From: Dastarcus helophoroides
Lineage: Eukaryota; Arthropoda; Insecta; Coleoptera; Bothrideridae
NCBI GenBank assembly: GCA_028583605.1
Contig: CM053328.1
Coordinates: forward strand, 5,029,304 to 5,093,303
DNA: 64,000 nt
Direction: 5' to 3'
The notes under the pieces are model-generated. The model did not search any database, was not told where the DNA came from, and was given only the letters and a program-made list of their open reading frames with translations. Of this stretch, positions 1 through 15,163 are shown piece after piece. The position numbers were made by a program, and so were the translations under genes. Within the stretch, counting starts at the first letter, position 1, and each line of letters begins with the position of its first letter.

Positions 1-82
1 AAATTCTTGAGGCAAGAAATGGATTTCTGTCAGCACTGCCCAAGGCGTAAACCATATCGACCAATTCTTCTTGAGAAAACAT
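1..82 (-). CDS. N-terminal fragment of a DUF4817-like, transposon-associated protein (cut by window edge)
   Basis: Read on the minus strand from an ATG at 82, the frame is open to the window edge and begins MFSQEELVDMVYALG, then has a S-A-D-R-N-P segment. This resembles the start of the insect-specific DUF4817 helix-turn-helix domain, whose usual pattern is F-x-x-E-E-L-x-D-M-x-x-x-Y-G-x-x-x-G-N. That domain is mostly found at the N-terminus of proteins carried by insect transposable elements. Only about 27 residues are visible, so neither the rest of the protein nor its integrity can be judged. A Pfam search of the extended locus would decide. It is unrelated to the PTEN gene to the right and is not PTEN's missing last exon. 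Confidence 0.45.
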   Translation of the reverse strand, partial: MFSQEELVDMVYALGSADRNPFLASRI

Positions 83-840
83 TGTCTTTCAGTACTAATA
101 CCAAGACCTCGCGACAACAATGAGGTAAACTGTCAGTTATTGCCGGACAAACGAGACGAAACAAAACCACGACATCCAGGGCTAACGCAATAATACGATA
201 TTAATTAAAATTTTTACAAAATTCTAAATTTCTCAAAAATTATTGGACAAAGGTGGCAATACCTGGTACCAAAAATAAGGTAATTTAATTTCGCATCAGA
301 TAAGATAATCCAAGATAGGTGGTTCCATTTGAAAAAATTAGGTTATGCATGTTTGAACAACTGAAGAATTGGGTCGACGGATGTGAAGAAATCTAAGAAA
401 TCTTGCTAACAGCAAAGACGTAAACAAATAATCCACTTCTTCCTGAATCTAAAACCGTATGCCACACAACTCTGAGTTATTGCGTTTTGAAAATATCGTC
501 AATGGCGTCAAGCTCCGAAATCGTCAAATTTAACCAAAAAAAAATAAATTACGCGAAAACGGTTCAACTAAGGGCCTATGTCGTCTTAATAAATTCATAT
601 TCATTTTTAACAAGGAATCCAAAAATGTAAAAATACATAGGGTGTTCTATTTAAAATAAGAAAGTTGTGTTCATTTCCGGTGCAACCGGAAGGCCGCCAT
701 ATTTGGCAATAATTTTAGGTTGTGGAGAACTTTATTTCGAACAACTTTTATTCAAAACATTTTTTGATTATTTTGAACGATACGCCTACCAAAGACCGAT
801 TCCCGCTTAGTGACTCACCCTGTAGAGAATTTTTCAATTA
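83..840. other. Spacer with a CCGGAA-type repeat remnant near 630-826
   Basis: No gene is seen. From about 630 (a gggtgttc end) to 826 (an end reading caccctgta) lies a segment with the self-complementary motif ttccggtgcaaccggaag at about 676-693. This layout recalls short non-autonomous insect repeats with CAGGGTG-type ends. A similar CCGGTTATACCGGAAG motif recurs near 62.8 kb. Confidence 0.35.
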
Positions 841-2330
841 TTTTTAAATCTCGACTTATTACTTTTTAAAATGTTTGAAGTTGTTTTGAAAATTTCGCCA
901 TTTTTTCAAATTCTCGAATTATTTGGAAATGTCAGCTTTCCTACACTTTTGACATTTTTTCTAAAAGGTTGATTTTTTATTAAATTCCTATTTTTTGGTG
1001 CAAATTTTAAAGTTCCTATGAATTTTTCAAAAATTTTATTATCATTTTTTTAAAATGCTGACATTATTTTCGAAAAGTTTATTTTTTTTCTCAAAAATCT
1101 TAACTTTCTACGAAAATATTCAAATTTTTCGAAATTTGGTCATTTTCTGAAATTCTGATTATCTTTGAAAATTTAAACTTTCTTTAAAATTTCGACTGTA
1201 ACTGAAAATATAGATTTTTTAAAAATAATAACATTAAAAAATCGACAGTGGAAATTTTAAATTATTTTACAAAATTTCAGTATTTTTGTTGGGAGCTTCG
1301 TGCCTGCCTTACAAAATTTACAATCTTGTTCAAAATTTTGTTACTTTTTAAAATGTTTGATTATTTCGATAATTTCAATATTTTTTTTTGCATTTCGCCT
1401 TTTTTCACAGCTTCGAAGGCATAATGGGGCTGCCCTTTGCGAGTGAAATAAACTTAAAAATACTACAAAAAAAATCGTAATTTTTTTGAAAACTGGCTTT
1501 TTTTCCAAATTTCAATTTTTTTTAAAGTGGTTTCTCAAAATTTGAAGTAACGAAAATTTCTGTTTCCAAAATTTCAACTTTTCTAAATTTCGACTTTTCA
1601 AAATATCGACTTTTTTCAACATTTCGCCTTTTTTTTTTCAAAATGTTGACTTTTATTGAAAACTTCAGTTTCCTAAATTTTATTTTTTTAATTTTTTCTC
1701 AAAATTTGAAATAACCAAATTTTGACTGTTTCCAAAAAATCGAACTTTTCGATAAGTCTGATAAGATTTTAAAAAAAATCGAAATTTTCAGTAAAATGGA
1801 AGTTTGCAAAATAAGTTGAAAATTTTGATAGACGTGAAAATTTTGATGGACGTGAAAATGTCGATGACGTGAAAACTTTGAAAAAGTCGAAATTTAGAAA
1901 AGGACGAACAAAAAGCAGAAAAGATCATAAAACTTTTTAATTTGGATAGAACTTTGTTCTGATTTTGGTTTGAACCCAAAATTTCTACTTTTTCAAAGAT
2001 TCAGATTCCAGTTCCATTTTTCTTCTTGAAACTTAAGGTTCTGGATCAGAAGTTTATTAAAAATTCCATCTTTTTGTGAAAAATCTTGATTATTTTGATA
2101 TTATACTCGACATTTTTTGTCATTCGAGACATTTTTAACCTTATTTTTGAAATGTTTCCTTTAATTTCACCATTTCCTAAAATTGCACTTTTCTGCTTTA
2201 AATGAAATTATTAGCTTAAATTTAAAATTTTTTTTTCAGATTTTCTAATTTACACCTTGAAAGTTTTTTTAATAAATTTTGATTTGACCTGACTCAGAAT
2301 TTGTACGTTTTCTAAAACTTTCGAAATTTT
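841..2330. repeat. Degenerate TTTCGAC/TTTTCAAAA satellite-like tract (T-rich on plus)
   Basis: The tract is a loose alternation of tttcgac, tttttt and caaaattt words, the same texture that recurs across the window. A short interspersed piece at 1413-1456 (aggcataatggggctgccc) is shared with copies near 5.15 and 46.1 kb. No coding signal is seen. Confidence 0.7.
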
Positions 2331-2767
2331 AAATTTAACCCTGAAATTAAAAGCAAATGGAAAATTCGAGATTTTCTAAATTTGGAGAAAACAAAAATTC
2401 TAAAAAAATATAAATTTTTGTTTAAAAAATTCCCAAAATATACATTTTCATCGCAGAATGTTGATTTTAATATTCAACATTTTCTCAGAGATTTCACTTT
2501 AAATTTTCAAAAAAAGTATAAATTTGAAAAAATCTTAAAGGAGCTATTATTTTTATTATTATTATTATATTATATTATTATTATTATATTATAATTATTC
2601 TTCTTTTTAGATTCTTATTGATCGGAAACATTACCATTATCAACTTGAATAACATCTCTTCTACCCAGTTTGGGAATAAAAAAGTTTAAATATTCCCAAA
2701 CTGATTTATTGTATGCTAAAGAAATACTAGATTTGAAGGTATAATACATTTTAAAAAGTTCAACACT
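2331..2767. other. AT-rich spacer with a weak hairpin resembling the 12-bp-TSD fold-back family
   Basis: No gene is seen. A (TTA)n-rich stretch lies at 2540-2600. At 2606-2703 a ttattgatcgg word is followed by an imperfect hairpin with cagtttgggaata at 2668 and tattcccaaactg ending at 2703. These resemble the termini and arms of the fold-back elements at 14.9, 39.0 and 56.5 kb. It may be a decayed relative. Confidence 0.3.
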
Positions 2768-2837
2768 ATGTATCTTAATTGAAACACAGAACTTGTCCCC
2801 TGAAACCAAGAAAAATTAAAAAACACAACAAAGGTTG

Positions 2838-2878
2838 CTCTAACGCGTTTCGACAGCCAAGCTGTCATCTTCAGAGAG
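2838..2878 (-). ncRNA. Hammerhead-ribozyme-like motif in the left (inverted) terminal copy
   Basis: This is the inverted copy of the motif at 4954-4994, with the same core, stem II and stem III words. If both are transcribed, the two copies would be in opposite orientation. Confidence 0.4.
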
Positions 2879-3011
2879 AAACTAACATCTAATCTTAAAA
2901 TTAACCCTTATATACTAATATTCACTTCGTGCGTGATCGGCCGCACCCGAACGCGCATCCAATCATACACGTCGTTGTGTCACAATTTCTTATCCATCAA
3001 CCTTAACTGGT

Positions 3012-4838
3012 TTGGAAGATGTTGTTGTGTCCATTGAGAGCTCCTTGAGTTCCATGGCGGACGACACTAAAAACTATGTGAGGGAGGCTTGCAGACAAAA
3101 GCTCTCTAGAAATTTAAAAAACGTAAAACCATCACACGTAACGAACAGACATATTGTCAAAAGACTACGAGAGAAAGATTGTTTTTATGTAAAGGCAGAT
3201 AAAGGTAATAAGGTTGTGATTCTAGATAAAAAGGACTATTACGAACGAGTTGACACACTCATTAGTAATGGCCCATATCAAAAATTGCAGAAGAACCCTT
3301 TGAGTAAAATGTTAAGCAGGCTGAAAAAAGTGCTCGACAAAAGTAACAACTTTATTACTCCAATTTTAAAAAGATCCCTTCATGTATCTAACCCCACCGT
3401 ACCTAAATTATATTGTCTGCCAAAAATACATAAACCCGGAAAGGCGGTGAGACCAATTGTGTCAGCTATTGGAGCACCGACCTATAATTTATCAAAATGG
3501 CTAGTAAAAGAATTCAGCAAATTAGAATTTCAGCAACTCAGTTTGTCAGTCAAGAATTCCCAAGAGTTTGTACAGAAAATTCAGAATGAAGAGTTGTTGG
3601 AGGATGAAATGCTGGTTTCTTTTGATGTTTCTTCCCTCTTTCCCAGTGTACCCATACCTCAAACTTTATTATACCTTCGAGATCTGTTGGAATCTAATAA
3701 CCTTTCAGGCAAAATTATTGACGAATATATTTCATTAACGAAAATATGTATGTATCAAAATTATTTCCAAATTAATAACGAATTTTATGAACAACTTGAG
3801 GGAGCAGCCATGGGAAATCCTTTGTCACCTTTCATGGCTGAGCTCTTCATGGGTGTTTTTGAAAGTCGTCTTAAAAATGAATGTAGTTTGTTTCCTAGGG
3901 TATGGATTAGATATGTAGATGATATTTTTGCTATTTTTGACACAAAAAATCAAAATTTAGATAATTTTATTGATGTTTTAAATTCACGTTTTCCAACAGT
4001 TAATTTCACTGTAGAATTAGAGAAAGAAGCCGCTTTACCATTTTTAGACACTTTAGTTATTAGGAATAAAAATAGATTAGAATTTGATGTATATAGGAAA
4101 GATTCCAGTACCTTCCGCTATATAACTTCCGATTCTAACCATTGCATACAGCACAAAATGGCAAGCTTCAACTTCCTTGCCCATCGCCTTCTGAGTCTTC
4201 CTCTTAGTAGGGAAAGATTCAGAAAGGAGTTGAAGACAACAAAACATATAGCTGAAGTTAATGGATTCGATCCAAATATTATTTATAAAATTATTAATAA
4301 GAAAAAATTTAAATGTGAATTGGTGAATACTACAACTTTCCCAGCTGATGAAAACAAAAACTTTAAATTCGTCTCACTTCAATTTGAACTCTCGCTCACG
4401 GAGGGTTTGGGTGGAATTTTACGAAATCAGGGTTTTCGGGTTATTTATACTTCTAATGGAAAATTAAATTCGCTTTTGGGTAGTTTAAAGGATAAAGTAG
4501 AGCAAACAGATAAGTCTGGTATTTACCAAATTTCATGTAGGGATTGTCCTCAAAAGTATGTCGGACAAACTAGACGATCTCTTAAAATCCGACTCAAAGA
4601 ACATTTGGCTCATTTGAGGTACGGAAGAACTGAGAAGTCAAGTGTGGCTCGACATGCTTTTGAATTAGATCATAGGATAGATAATAATATTAAATTGTTA
4701 AGAGTAGTTAATAAGAATTATATGTTAAATGCATGTGAGAGCTTAGCCATCCATAAGGCTGGAAACAACCTTATGAATGGTTGCGCTGGACCTTTAGGCC
4801 ATTCATCTCTGTTAAAAATAGTTAAGGTTGATAGATAA
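3012..4838 (+). CDS. Penelope-like reverse transcriptase with C-terminal GIY-YIG endonuclease
   Basis: This 608-residue frame is uninterrupted. Reverse-transcriptase landmarks appear in order: KADKGNKVVILDK (about 57-69), YCLPKIHKPGKAVRP (about 134-148), VSFDVSSLFPSVP (about 202-214), EGAAMGNPLSPF (about 263-274) and the catalytic YVDDIF box (about 300-305). The C-terminal ~100 residues carry a GIY-YIG nuclease signature: GIYQISC, then KYVGQTRRSLKIRLKEH. This order of domains is diagnostic for the Penelope/Neptune/Poseidon class of elements, which prime reverse transcription at a chromosomal nick. The frame starts only 4 bp inside the left inverted copy. It lacks part of the N-terminal region usual in longer Penelope proteins, so the copy is probably 5'-truncated at the protein level even though the catalytic parts look intact. 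Subfamily not assigned. Confidence 0.92.
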   Translation: MEDVVVSIESSLSSMADDTKNYVREACRQKLSRNLKNVKPSHVTNRHIVKRLREKDCFYVKADKGNKVVILDKKDYYERVDTLISNGPYQKLQKNPLSKMLSRLKKVLDKSNNFITPILKRSLHVSNPTVPKLYCLPKIHKPGKAVRPIVSAIGAPTYNLSKWLVKEFSKLEFQQLSLSVKNSQEFVQKIQNEELLEDEMLVSFDVSSLFPSVPIPQTLLYLRDLLESNNLSGKIIDEYISLTKICMYQNYFQINNEFYEQLEGAAMGNPLSPFMAELFMGVFESRLKNECSLFPRVWIRYVDDIFAIFDTKNQNLDNFIDVLNSRFPTVNFTVELEKEAALPFLDTLVIRNKNRLEFDVYRKDSSTFRYITSDSNHCIQHKMASFNFLAHRLLSLPLSRERFRKELKTTKHIAEVNGFDPNIIYKIINKKKFKCELVNTTTFPADENKNFKFVSLQFELSLTEGLGGILRNQGFRVIYTSNGKLNSLLGSLKDKVEQTDKSGIYQISCRDCPQKYVGQTRRSLKIRLKEHLAHLRYGRTEKSSVARHAFELDHRIDNNIKLLRVVNKNYMLNACESLAIHKAGNNLMNGCAGPLGHSSLLKIVKVDR

Positions 4839-4953
4839 GAAATTGTGACACAACGACGTGTATGATTGGATGCGCGTTCGGGTGCGGCCGATCACGCACG
4901 AAGTGAATATTCTTAGTATATAAGGGTTAATTTTTAAGATTAGATGTTAGTTT

Positions 4954-4994
4954 CTCTCTGAAGATGACAGCTTGGCTGTCGAAACGCGTTAGAG
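4954..4994 (+). ncRNA. Hammerhead-ribozyme-like motif in the right terminal copy
   Basis: The sequence folds as stem I CUCU/AGAG, a CUGAAGA core that fits CUGANGA, stem II GACAGC/GCUGUC closed by UUG, GAA, and a minimal self-complementary stem III ACGCGU followed by U as the cleavage-site residue. One extra U lies between the core and stem II, so activity is uncertain. Hammerhead motifs are known in the terminal repeats of Penelope-like elements. Confidence 0.45.
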
Positions 4995-5101
4995 TAACCT
5001 TTGTTGTGTTTTTTAATTTTTCTTGGTTTCAGGGGACAAGTTCTGTTTCAATTTTTGAAAATAACCAAGGACCAGTCCGTTGCATCAAATGTATCTTAAT
5101 G

Positions 5102-5187
5102 AAGATAGATGGCGTTGAACTGAAATGTCCGCTTCCTACTCTCAGTACTTCAAGGGCATACTAGGGTTACCGTTTGTGAGTAGTTAA
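5102..5187. repeat. Short dispersed repeat, copy 2 of 3
   Basis: It contains agatggcg, then cttcctactctcag, then gggcatactagggttaccg. The order and spacing match 46088-46171 and, in part, 1413-1456. No coding content. The copy abuts the right target duplication of the Penelope-like element. Confidence 0.4.
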
Positions 5188-5329
5188 AAAAAATCTAGTT
5201 TCAGTCGGTGTCTATTTGTAATAAATGAAAAACATCAAATGATGATCATCTTAATAAATTTAAACTCTTCTCAGTTCTCTATAAGCCGACAATTACCAAA
5301 AACGAGATTTTTCCTACGTTGACACTTAC

Positions 5330-10872
<5,543 letters not shown>

Positions 10873-11187
10873 GGTGACACGGTTCTTGTTTAGAGAAGCC
10901 GTAGGTTGCGTAGATGGTAGTAAAGAGAAATCTGCTGGCGAGATGCGCAATTTTCGATTTGATGTTGAATTTCCATTCAACAACGGAGAAGTCGTATCAT
11001 GTGGCAAGTGTACCGCTGACTGTAGGTGAACGCATATTCTTGATCCTTTATCTGCAACAAGAACGCCCATTAAACAAAAAAAAAAACATTAAAGCAAAAA
11101 ATTATAACCCGTGGTTTATTCTGGGGCACATTTTTATACGTACATAGGCGTGTGTATAAAAAGTAGTGTGCTGCTGTCATTTTTTGT

Positions 11188-11555
11188 CATACTTAAGTAT
11201 TCTAATGCACAGACCAATAAGTTTGAACATTTATTAGATTCCACCAAAATTATGTCTTTAGTATTTACTTGTCGCATTTGTTAGCATTCGAGTTGGATAT
11301 ACCAAACTGACGAACGAGATCTAACAAGATCGAAACCGGTCTTTGGTTTCCAAACTTCGAATGTAATAAATGTCCAAACCTATTGGTCTGTGCATTAGAA
11401 TCCTTGTCTTCTGGGAACTTTCCTAGAGAGCAATCGCTTCGCTCGGTGGCAGTGGCTCAACAGTTGGTAGTTCAACTACCTATGATTCACTATAGACGCC
11501 TGGAGGGCTGCATGAATTTGCAGTCTAGGTTGTATTCTACTTGCACACTTAAGTA
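11188..11555. mobile_element. Hairpin element with hammerhead-like core and near-perfect 12-bp flanking repeat
   Basis: CATACTTAAGTA (11188-11199) and CACACTTAAGTA (11544-11555) flank a 344-bp segment. Its first 202 bp form a long inverted repeat: ttctaatgcacagacc from 11200 pairs with ggtctgtgcattagaa ending at 11400. The centre carries the hammerhead-like motif. The remaining ~140 bp are single-copy here. There is no ORF. The 12-bp duplication, one mismatch, equals that of the Penelope-like element. Confidence 0.6.
11301..11347 (+). ncRNA. Hammerhead-ribozyme-like motif
   Basis: Stem I is ACCAAA/UUUGGU and the core is CUGACGA. Stem II is GAUCU/AGAUC with an AACA loop. GAA and a self-complementary stem III ACCGGU follow, then C, so the cleavage triplet would be the canonical GUC. 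Four extra bases (ACGA) lie between core and stem II, so this may be a decayed or variant form. Confidence 0.4.
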
Positions 11556-11764
11556 GGTTCCTTACTCGGTATTTTAAAGACAGGTAAACAAACATAACCT
11601 TAAAAAATTGTGTATTGATTTGATGTTATAATGGAAAAAAAATCTTTTATTATTGAATCCTTTAGAAAATCCCAAAAAATCAATCGTGAATGGATCTCTT
11701 CTATTCCTGATAGAACTGCAGAATGTTTATATCAAGGTTAAATGTCAATTTGGTGAGTACGATT
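11556..11764. other. Spacer; no gene supported
   Basis: AT-rich. A frame around 11653-11751 ends at a donor-like gtgagt, but no partner exon or family was recognised. Confidence 0.3.
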
Positions 11765-13600
11765 CAAGTAGTAGTAGTAGTTTATTTAAATGTATAAAAT
11801 ACATTTTAATTACATGGTTCATAAAAGAATGGTAACAATAATAATAATAATAAATAAATACATATTATGACAAAATGACAATAAATAAATCTAACACATT
11901 AAAAAAATATACATACGTAAAATTCCGAAGCTATTTTCTAGGAATAATTTTTCGTAAAAGACTATTAAATTGATAGAAGGAATTACAATTTTTTATTGCA
12001 ACAGGTAAGTTGTTGAATTCACATAAACCATCAAAAAATAGTGATATTTTGGTATTTTGCTTTTTTAACTGTGTTTATATAAAAGTTTGTTGTGCTGCGG
12101 GTATTATAGTTGTGAATATCTCTAACATTGATTAAACAAATTTTTAAATAATTCGGCAAAAGGTTGTTAGTTATTTTAAAAATAAAGCACATGTTAAGAC
12201 AGAAAAGATATTGTTGGACAGACAAGAACCGGAGACATTCAAGCATGAAGTCAATACTCACATGGTTATTACATCGCAAAATGATTCTTAATGCTCTATT
12301 TTGTAGTAATTGTAGTTTATTTAAGAGTTCTTGAAATAATACGAAATTGTTGGGCAATAGATGAATAAAGGAGCAACCCATGACTTATACAGAATTAATT
12401 CTAGCTGGAAGATTTGAAGATTGACAAATGCGCCTAAAATATTTAACTCTAGGATGAAAGTTTATCAAAGTAGTCTGATTTTTAAAGTTCAGGGATGCAT
12501 CTATAATAATACCTAAGTATTTGATCTCATTGACATATTCTAAATTTGTTTGGTTTAATATTATTGCTCGTACATTTGATGCATCATAGTTACCCATTAT
12601 CATTACATTGGATTTGTTTGTGTTAATTAACAATTTATTTTTTTGTAACCAAGTGACTCATTGAATCTAGTACTAAGTTCATTTTATCAAGAGCACTATC
12701 AATGTTATTATTCAAGCACAGTAACAAGTGACACACAGTAACACCCTCAAAAAGGTTTGAGAATATATTTGGATCACTAATAACATTATTCATGTCATTG
12801 ATATACAATAAAAATAATACTGGCCCCAGGATCGTTTCTTGTGGAACTCCATAAATGGTGTCGACAGGATTGGAGGAAAATCCATCCAATCGTTGTTCTA
12901 TGACTTCTACCAAATAGGATATGAACTAAACCATTGTACTGTAGAAGCATGAAAGCCCATATTCTTCAGTTTTACTAGAAGAATCGATCTATCAATAGTT
13001 TCGAAAGTACGCTTAAGTCGAAAAATGTTGCAATAGCTACACTCTTATTATTGTTCAACCATTTTTCCATTTTGATACTATTAATTGCAGAGAAGATTCA
13101 CAGGAGTGTTTGCCACGAAAACCTGATTGCTGTTCAATTAAAATATTGTTGGAGTTTATATACTTAATAAGTTGAGTGTATATTAATGATTCAAAAGCTT
13201 TTTCGAGGTTTGGCATAGTACTAACAGGTCTGTAATCACTGGGTTCTATTGAATTCGGTACTACTCTAGGGAAAACTAATGATGTTTTCCAACGTGTTGG
13301 GAAAGTGGTAATAGAAATTGATTTGTTGTATATATCGATCAATTTGGTGATGGTGGCAATGAACTCTCCACCGGCTTCTATGACAGATTTGGTGACTAAA
13401 TCGGTCGATGGACTTTTGTGTTCCTAATAGCCTTTGATACTTCGTACGTAAATGATTTAAGCATAGACGTACCCTCAACAGGTTCATTTGAAATAGTTAT
13501 TTTTGTCGATGGGTTTGATTGTACTAATAGTTCAATGCTATTTACAATAAATTTGTTATAATCAATTCAGCAATGTCTTGGGGGTTAGTTAAATTAATAT
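11765..13600 (-). pseudogene. Decayed non-LTR (LINE) retrotransposon, reverse-transcriptase part
   Basis: Minus-strand fragments in shifting frames read in order: fingers/palm with SDYRPVSTMPNLEKAFES (13342-13055); the palm motif GVPQETILGPVLFLLYINDM (12913-12635); the following NEIKYLGIIIDASLNF strand (12633-12385); and a C-terminal segment with LLQNRALRIIL (12381-12031). The catalytic F/YADD box should follow the palm motif but reads LFEGVTV, so both aspartates are lost. Together with the frame breaks this means the copy is dead. The 3' end carries an (ACT)n tail on the minus strand (about 11765-11780), as in Jockey/CR1-type LINEs. The 5' part is missing. Confidence 0.85.
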
Positions 13601-14520
13601 TATCAATCAGGTAACATGACAAGTAAGAAACATACGTTAACATGACATACTAGCACACTAGATTAGAAAACTGTTTGTACACACTATGTACTGTACGACT
13701 ACAAAGAACAAGATTGATCAAAGTTTATTGCGAAAAAAACCTGAGATTTGGCAGAGGGTTGGTGATAGCGACTATTTCCGATCCGAGGCAAAAACTTAAC
13801 ATTGGACCCCTTTGTGGTGCCCACAATACCTTTGACGACTAAAAAAAAGTCGTGCGCCTGACAACCACGCCCCAACTCTAACGAATTTGGTGCCCCAGTT
13901 TATCCTTCTCCCAAATCTTGGGCTGGCGATTTATTTAAATCTCGCCAAAAAATAACATAATCAAAAAATGTAAAAATAAAGTTTTAAGTAACCTATGGAC
14001 GTCCCTTGATTGATGACCGGAAGTATCACACTGGTTAAGCATCAACATACAATCCTAAAGGGAAAGAAGACCAATCGCTCTTATTGAGGTTTAACATTAT
14101 TTAAAAATGGAACATCTTTCAGAAGACTGATGCAATGTGATATTGCTCCAACTTTTTTTAAAAAGGCGTCAATTAACAAATCTTCAGTTATGTTACAAAG
14201 CATCAATAAACTGACCGCACTTTCAATTGATTAATTATCTTCCTACTTTATCCTACTTGATTAGGCTGTTTGTGCTACCATTTTATACAACTTAAAGATA
14301 CTTGAAAGGAAATTTTTAAAACAGAAGAAATTTGCAAAATGGGGACCAGCATTTTGTCAAATTTTTCCCGAAACTTGTTCATAACTATTATTACTATTAT
14401 TAACTGTTGCAACGACGGGACCAAGTTACGCTTTACAGCATCATCGCCGGTTATATCAGCAATCTGTTTAGCCGTTGTTACGCTAACAAAATACTTGCGA
14501 CTTGGAAGTTTCGATAATTC
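13601..14520. other. Spacer; nothing recognised
   Basis: Single-copy-looking AT-rich DNA. The frame at 14339-14650 runs into satellite sequence and has no family resemblance, so it is not called. Confidence 0.4.
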
Positions 14521-14903
14521 ATCAGTTTCAACTTTGGAAACAATTGGAAAATTTGGACTATTGAAAATTTGGATTTTTTTTTTGGAAAATTTACCGTTTT
14601 TTTTTGAACATTTGGCTTCACCGTCAATTTCAACTTTTTTTCAAAATTAAAACGTTTTCAGGATTTTTTGGAAATTTCGACTATTTTTGAAAATATTCAC
14701 TCAGAGTCCCATTTTTTTTTAAGAAAAATTGGGACTTTTTCAAAATTTTGACGTTAAAAGTTTCAATTTTTTGCCAGCATTTTCGAGTTTTTTCCAAACT
14801 TTGACTATTTTTTTTTTAATTCGCTTTTAAAAAATATGGCGACTTTAACAAAGATTACGACTTTACAAAAAAAAAGGTCGACTTTACAAAAAAAAAGATA
14901 CAA

Positions 14904-15163
14904 AAACACTTCTTGTGTTTTTTTCAATTTATTTAACATTTCTTCGGCCCAGTTTGGAAATATTTAAATTTTTTCTGGTTTGTTGACAATTTTCTAAACA
15001 GTTTTTGAAATGCGCATTTCAAAAACTGTTTAGAAAATTGTCAACAAACCAGAAAAAATTTAAATATTTCCAAACTGGGCCGAAGAAATGTTAAATAAAT
15101 TGTTGAAAAAAACATAATATTTCCGGTCAATAAGGATCTACCATGAAGAATAAACACTTCTTG
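14904..15163. mobile_element. Fold-back element copy A: 178-bp perfect palindrome with 12-bp TSD
   Basis: 14925-15102 is a perfect palindrome with two 89-nt arms, no spacer, centred on TGCGCA. The flanks AAACACTTCTTG (14904-14915 and 15152-15163) are identical 12-bp direct repeats, so the insert is 14916-15151. The right end reads aatatttccggtcaataagg then atctaccatgaag, the reverse complement of the left ends of copies B and C. No ORF. Confidence 0.85.

Larger units (their letters stand above)
2768..5100 (+). mobile_element. Penelope-like retroelement with inverted terminal copies and 12-bp TSD
   Basis: A single ORF with reverse transcriptase and GIY-YIG domains is flanked by inverted copies of the same ~235-bp sequence (2777-3008 and 4820-5054) at high identity. 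A perfect 12-bp direct repeat, ATGTATCTTAAT, lies at 2768-2779 and 5089-5100 and is read as the target-site duplication, so the inserted unit is 2780-5088 (2309 bp). The right inverted copy includes the last codons of the ORF, so the left copy looks like an inverted partial copy of the element's 3' part. Such inverted terminal copies and 10-15 bp duplications are known for Penelope-like elements. The close match of the two copies argues for a recent insertion. It lies downstream of the last PTEN exon found, possibly within the next PTEN intron. Confidence 0.9.

Noticed and set aside
5279..5329. PTEN ending unspliced at the stop at 5279
   Set aside because: A perfect gtaagt donor lies exactly where the conserved C2 strand is interrupted. 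The read-through residues do not resemble a PTEN tail.
11403..11560. tRNA-like promoter boxes (tggctcaacagttgg, ggtagttcaactacc) suggesting a tRNA or SINE head
   Set aside because: Box spacing is wrong and no cloverleaf could be drawn. The segment is better explained as the tail of the 11.2-kb hairpin element.
11653..11835. Possible exon reading ENPKKSIVNGSLLFLIELQN with a gtgagt donor
   Set aside because: No family recognised and no partner exon. It abuts the LINE tail and may be chance.
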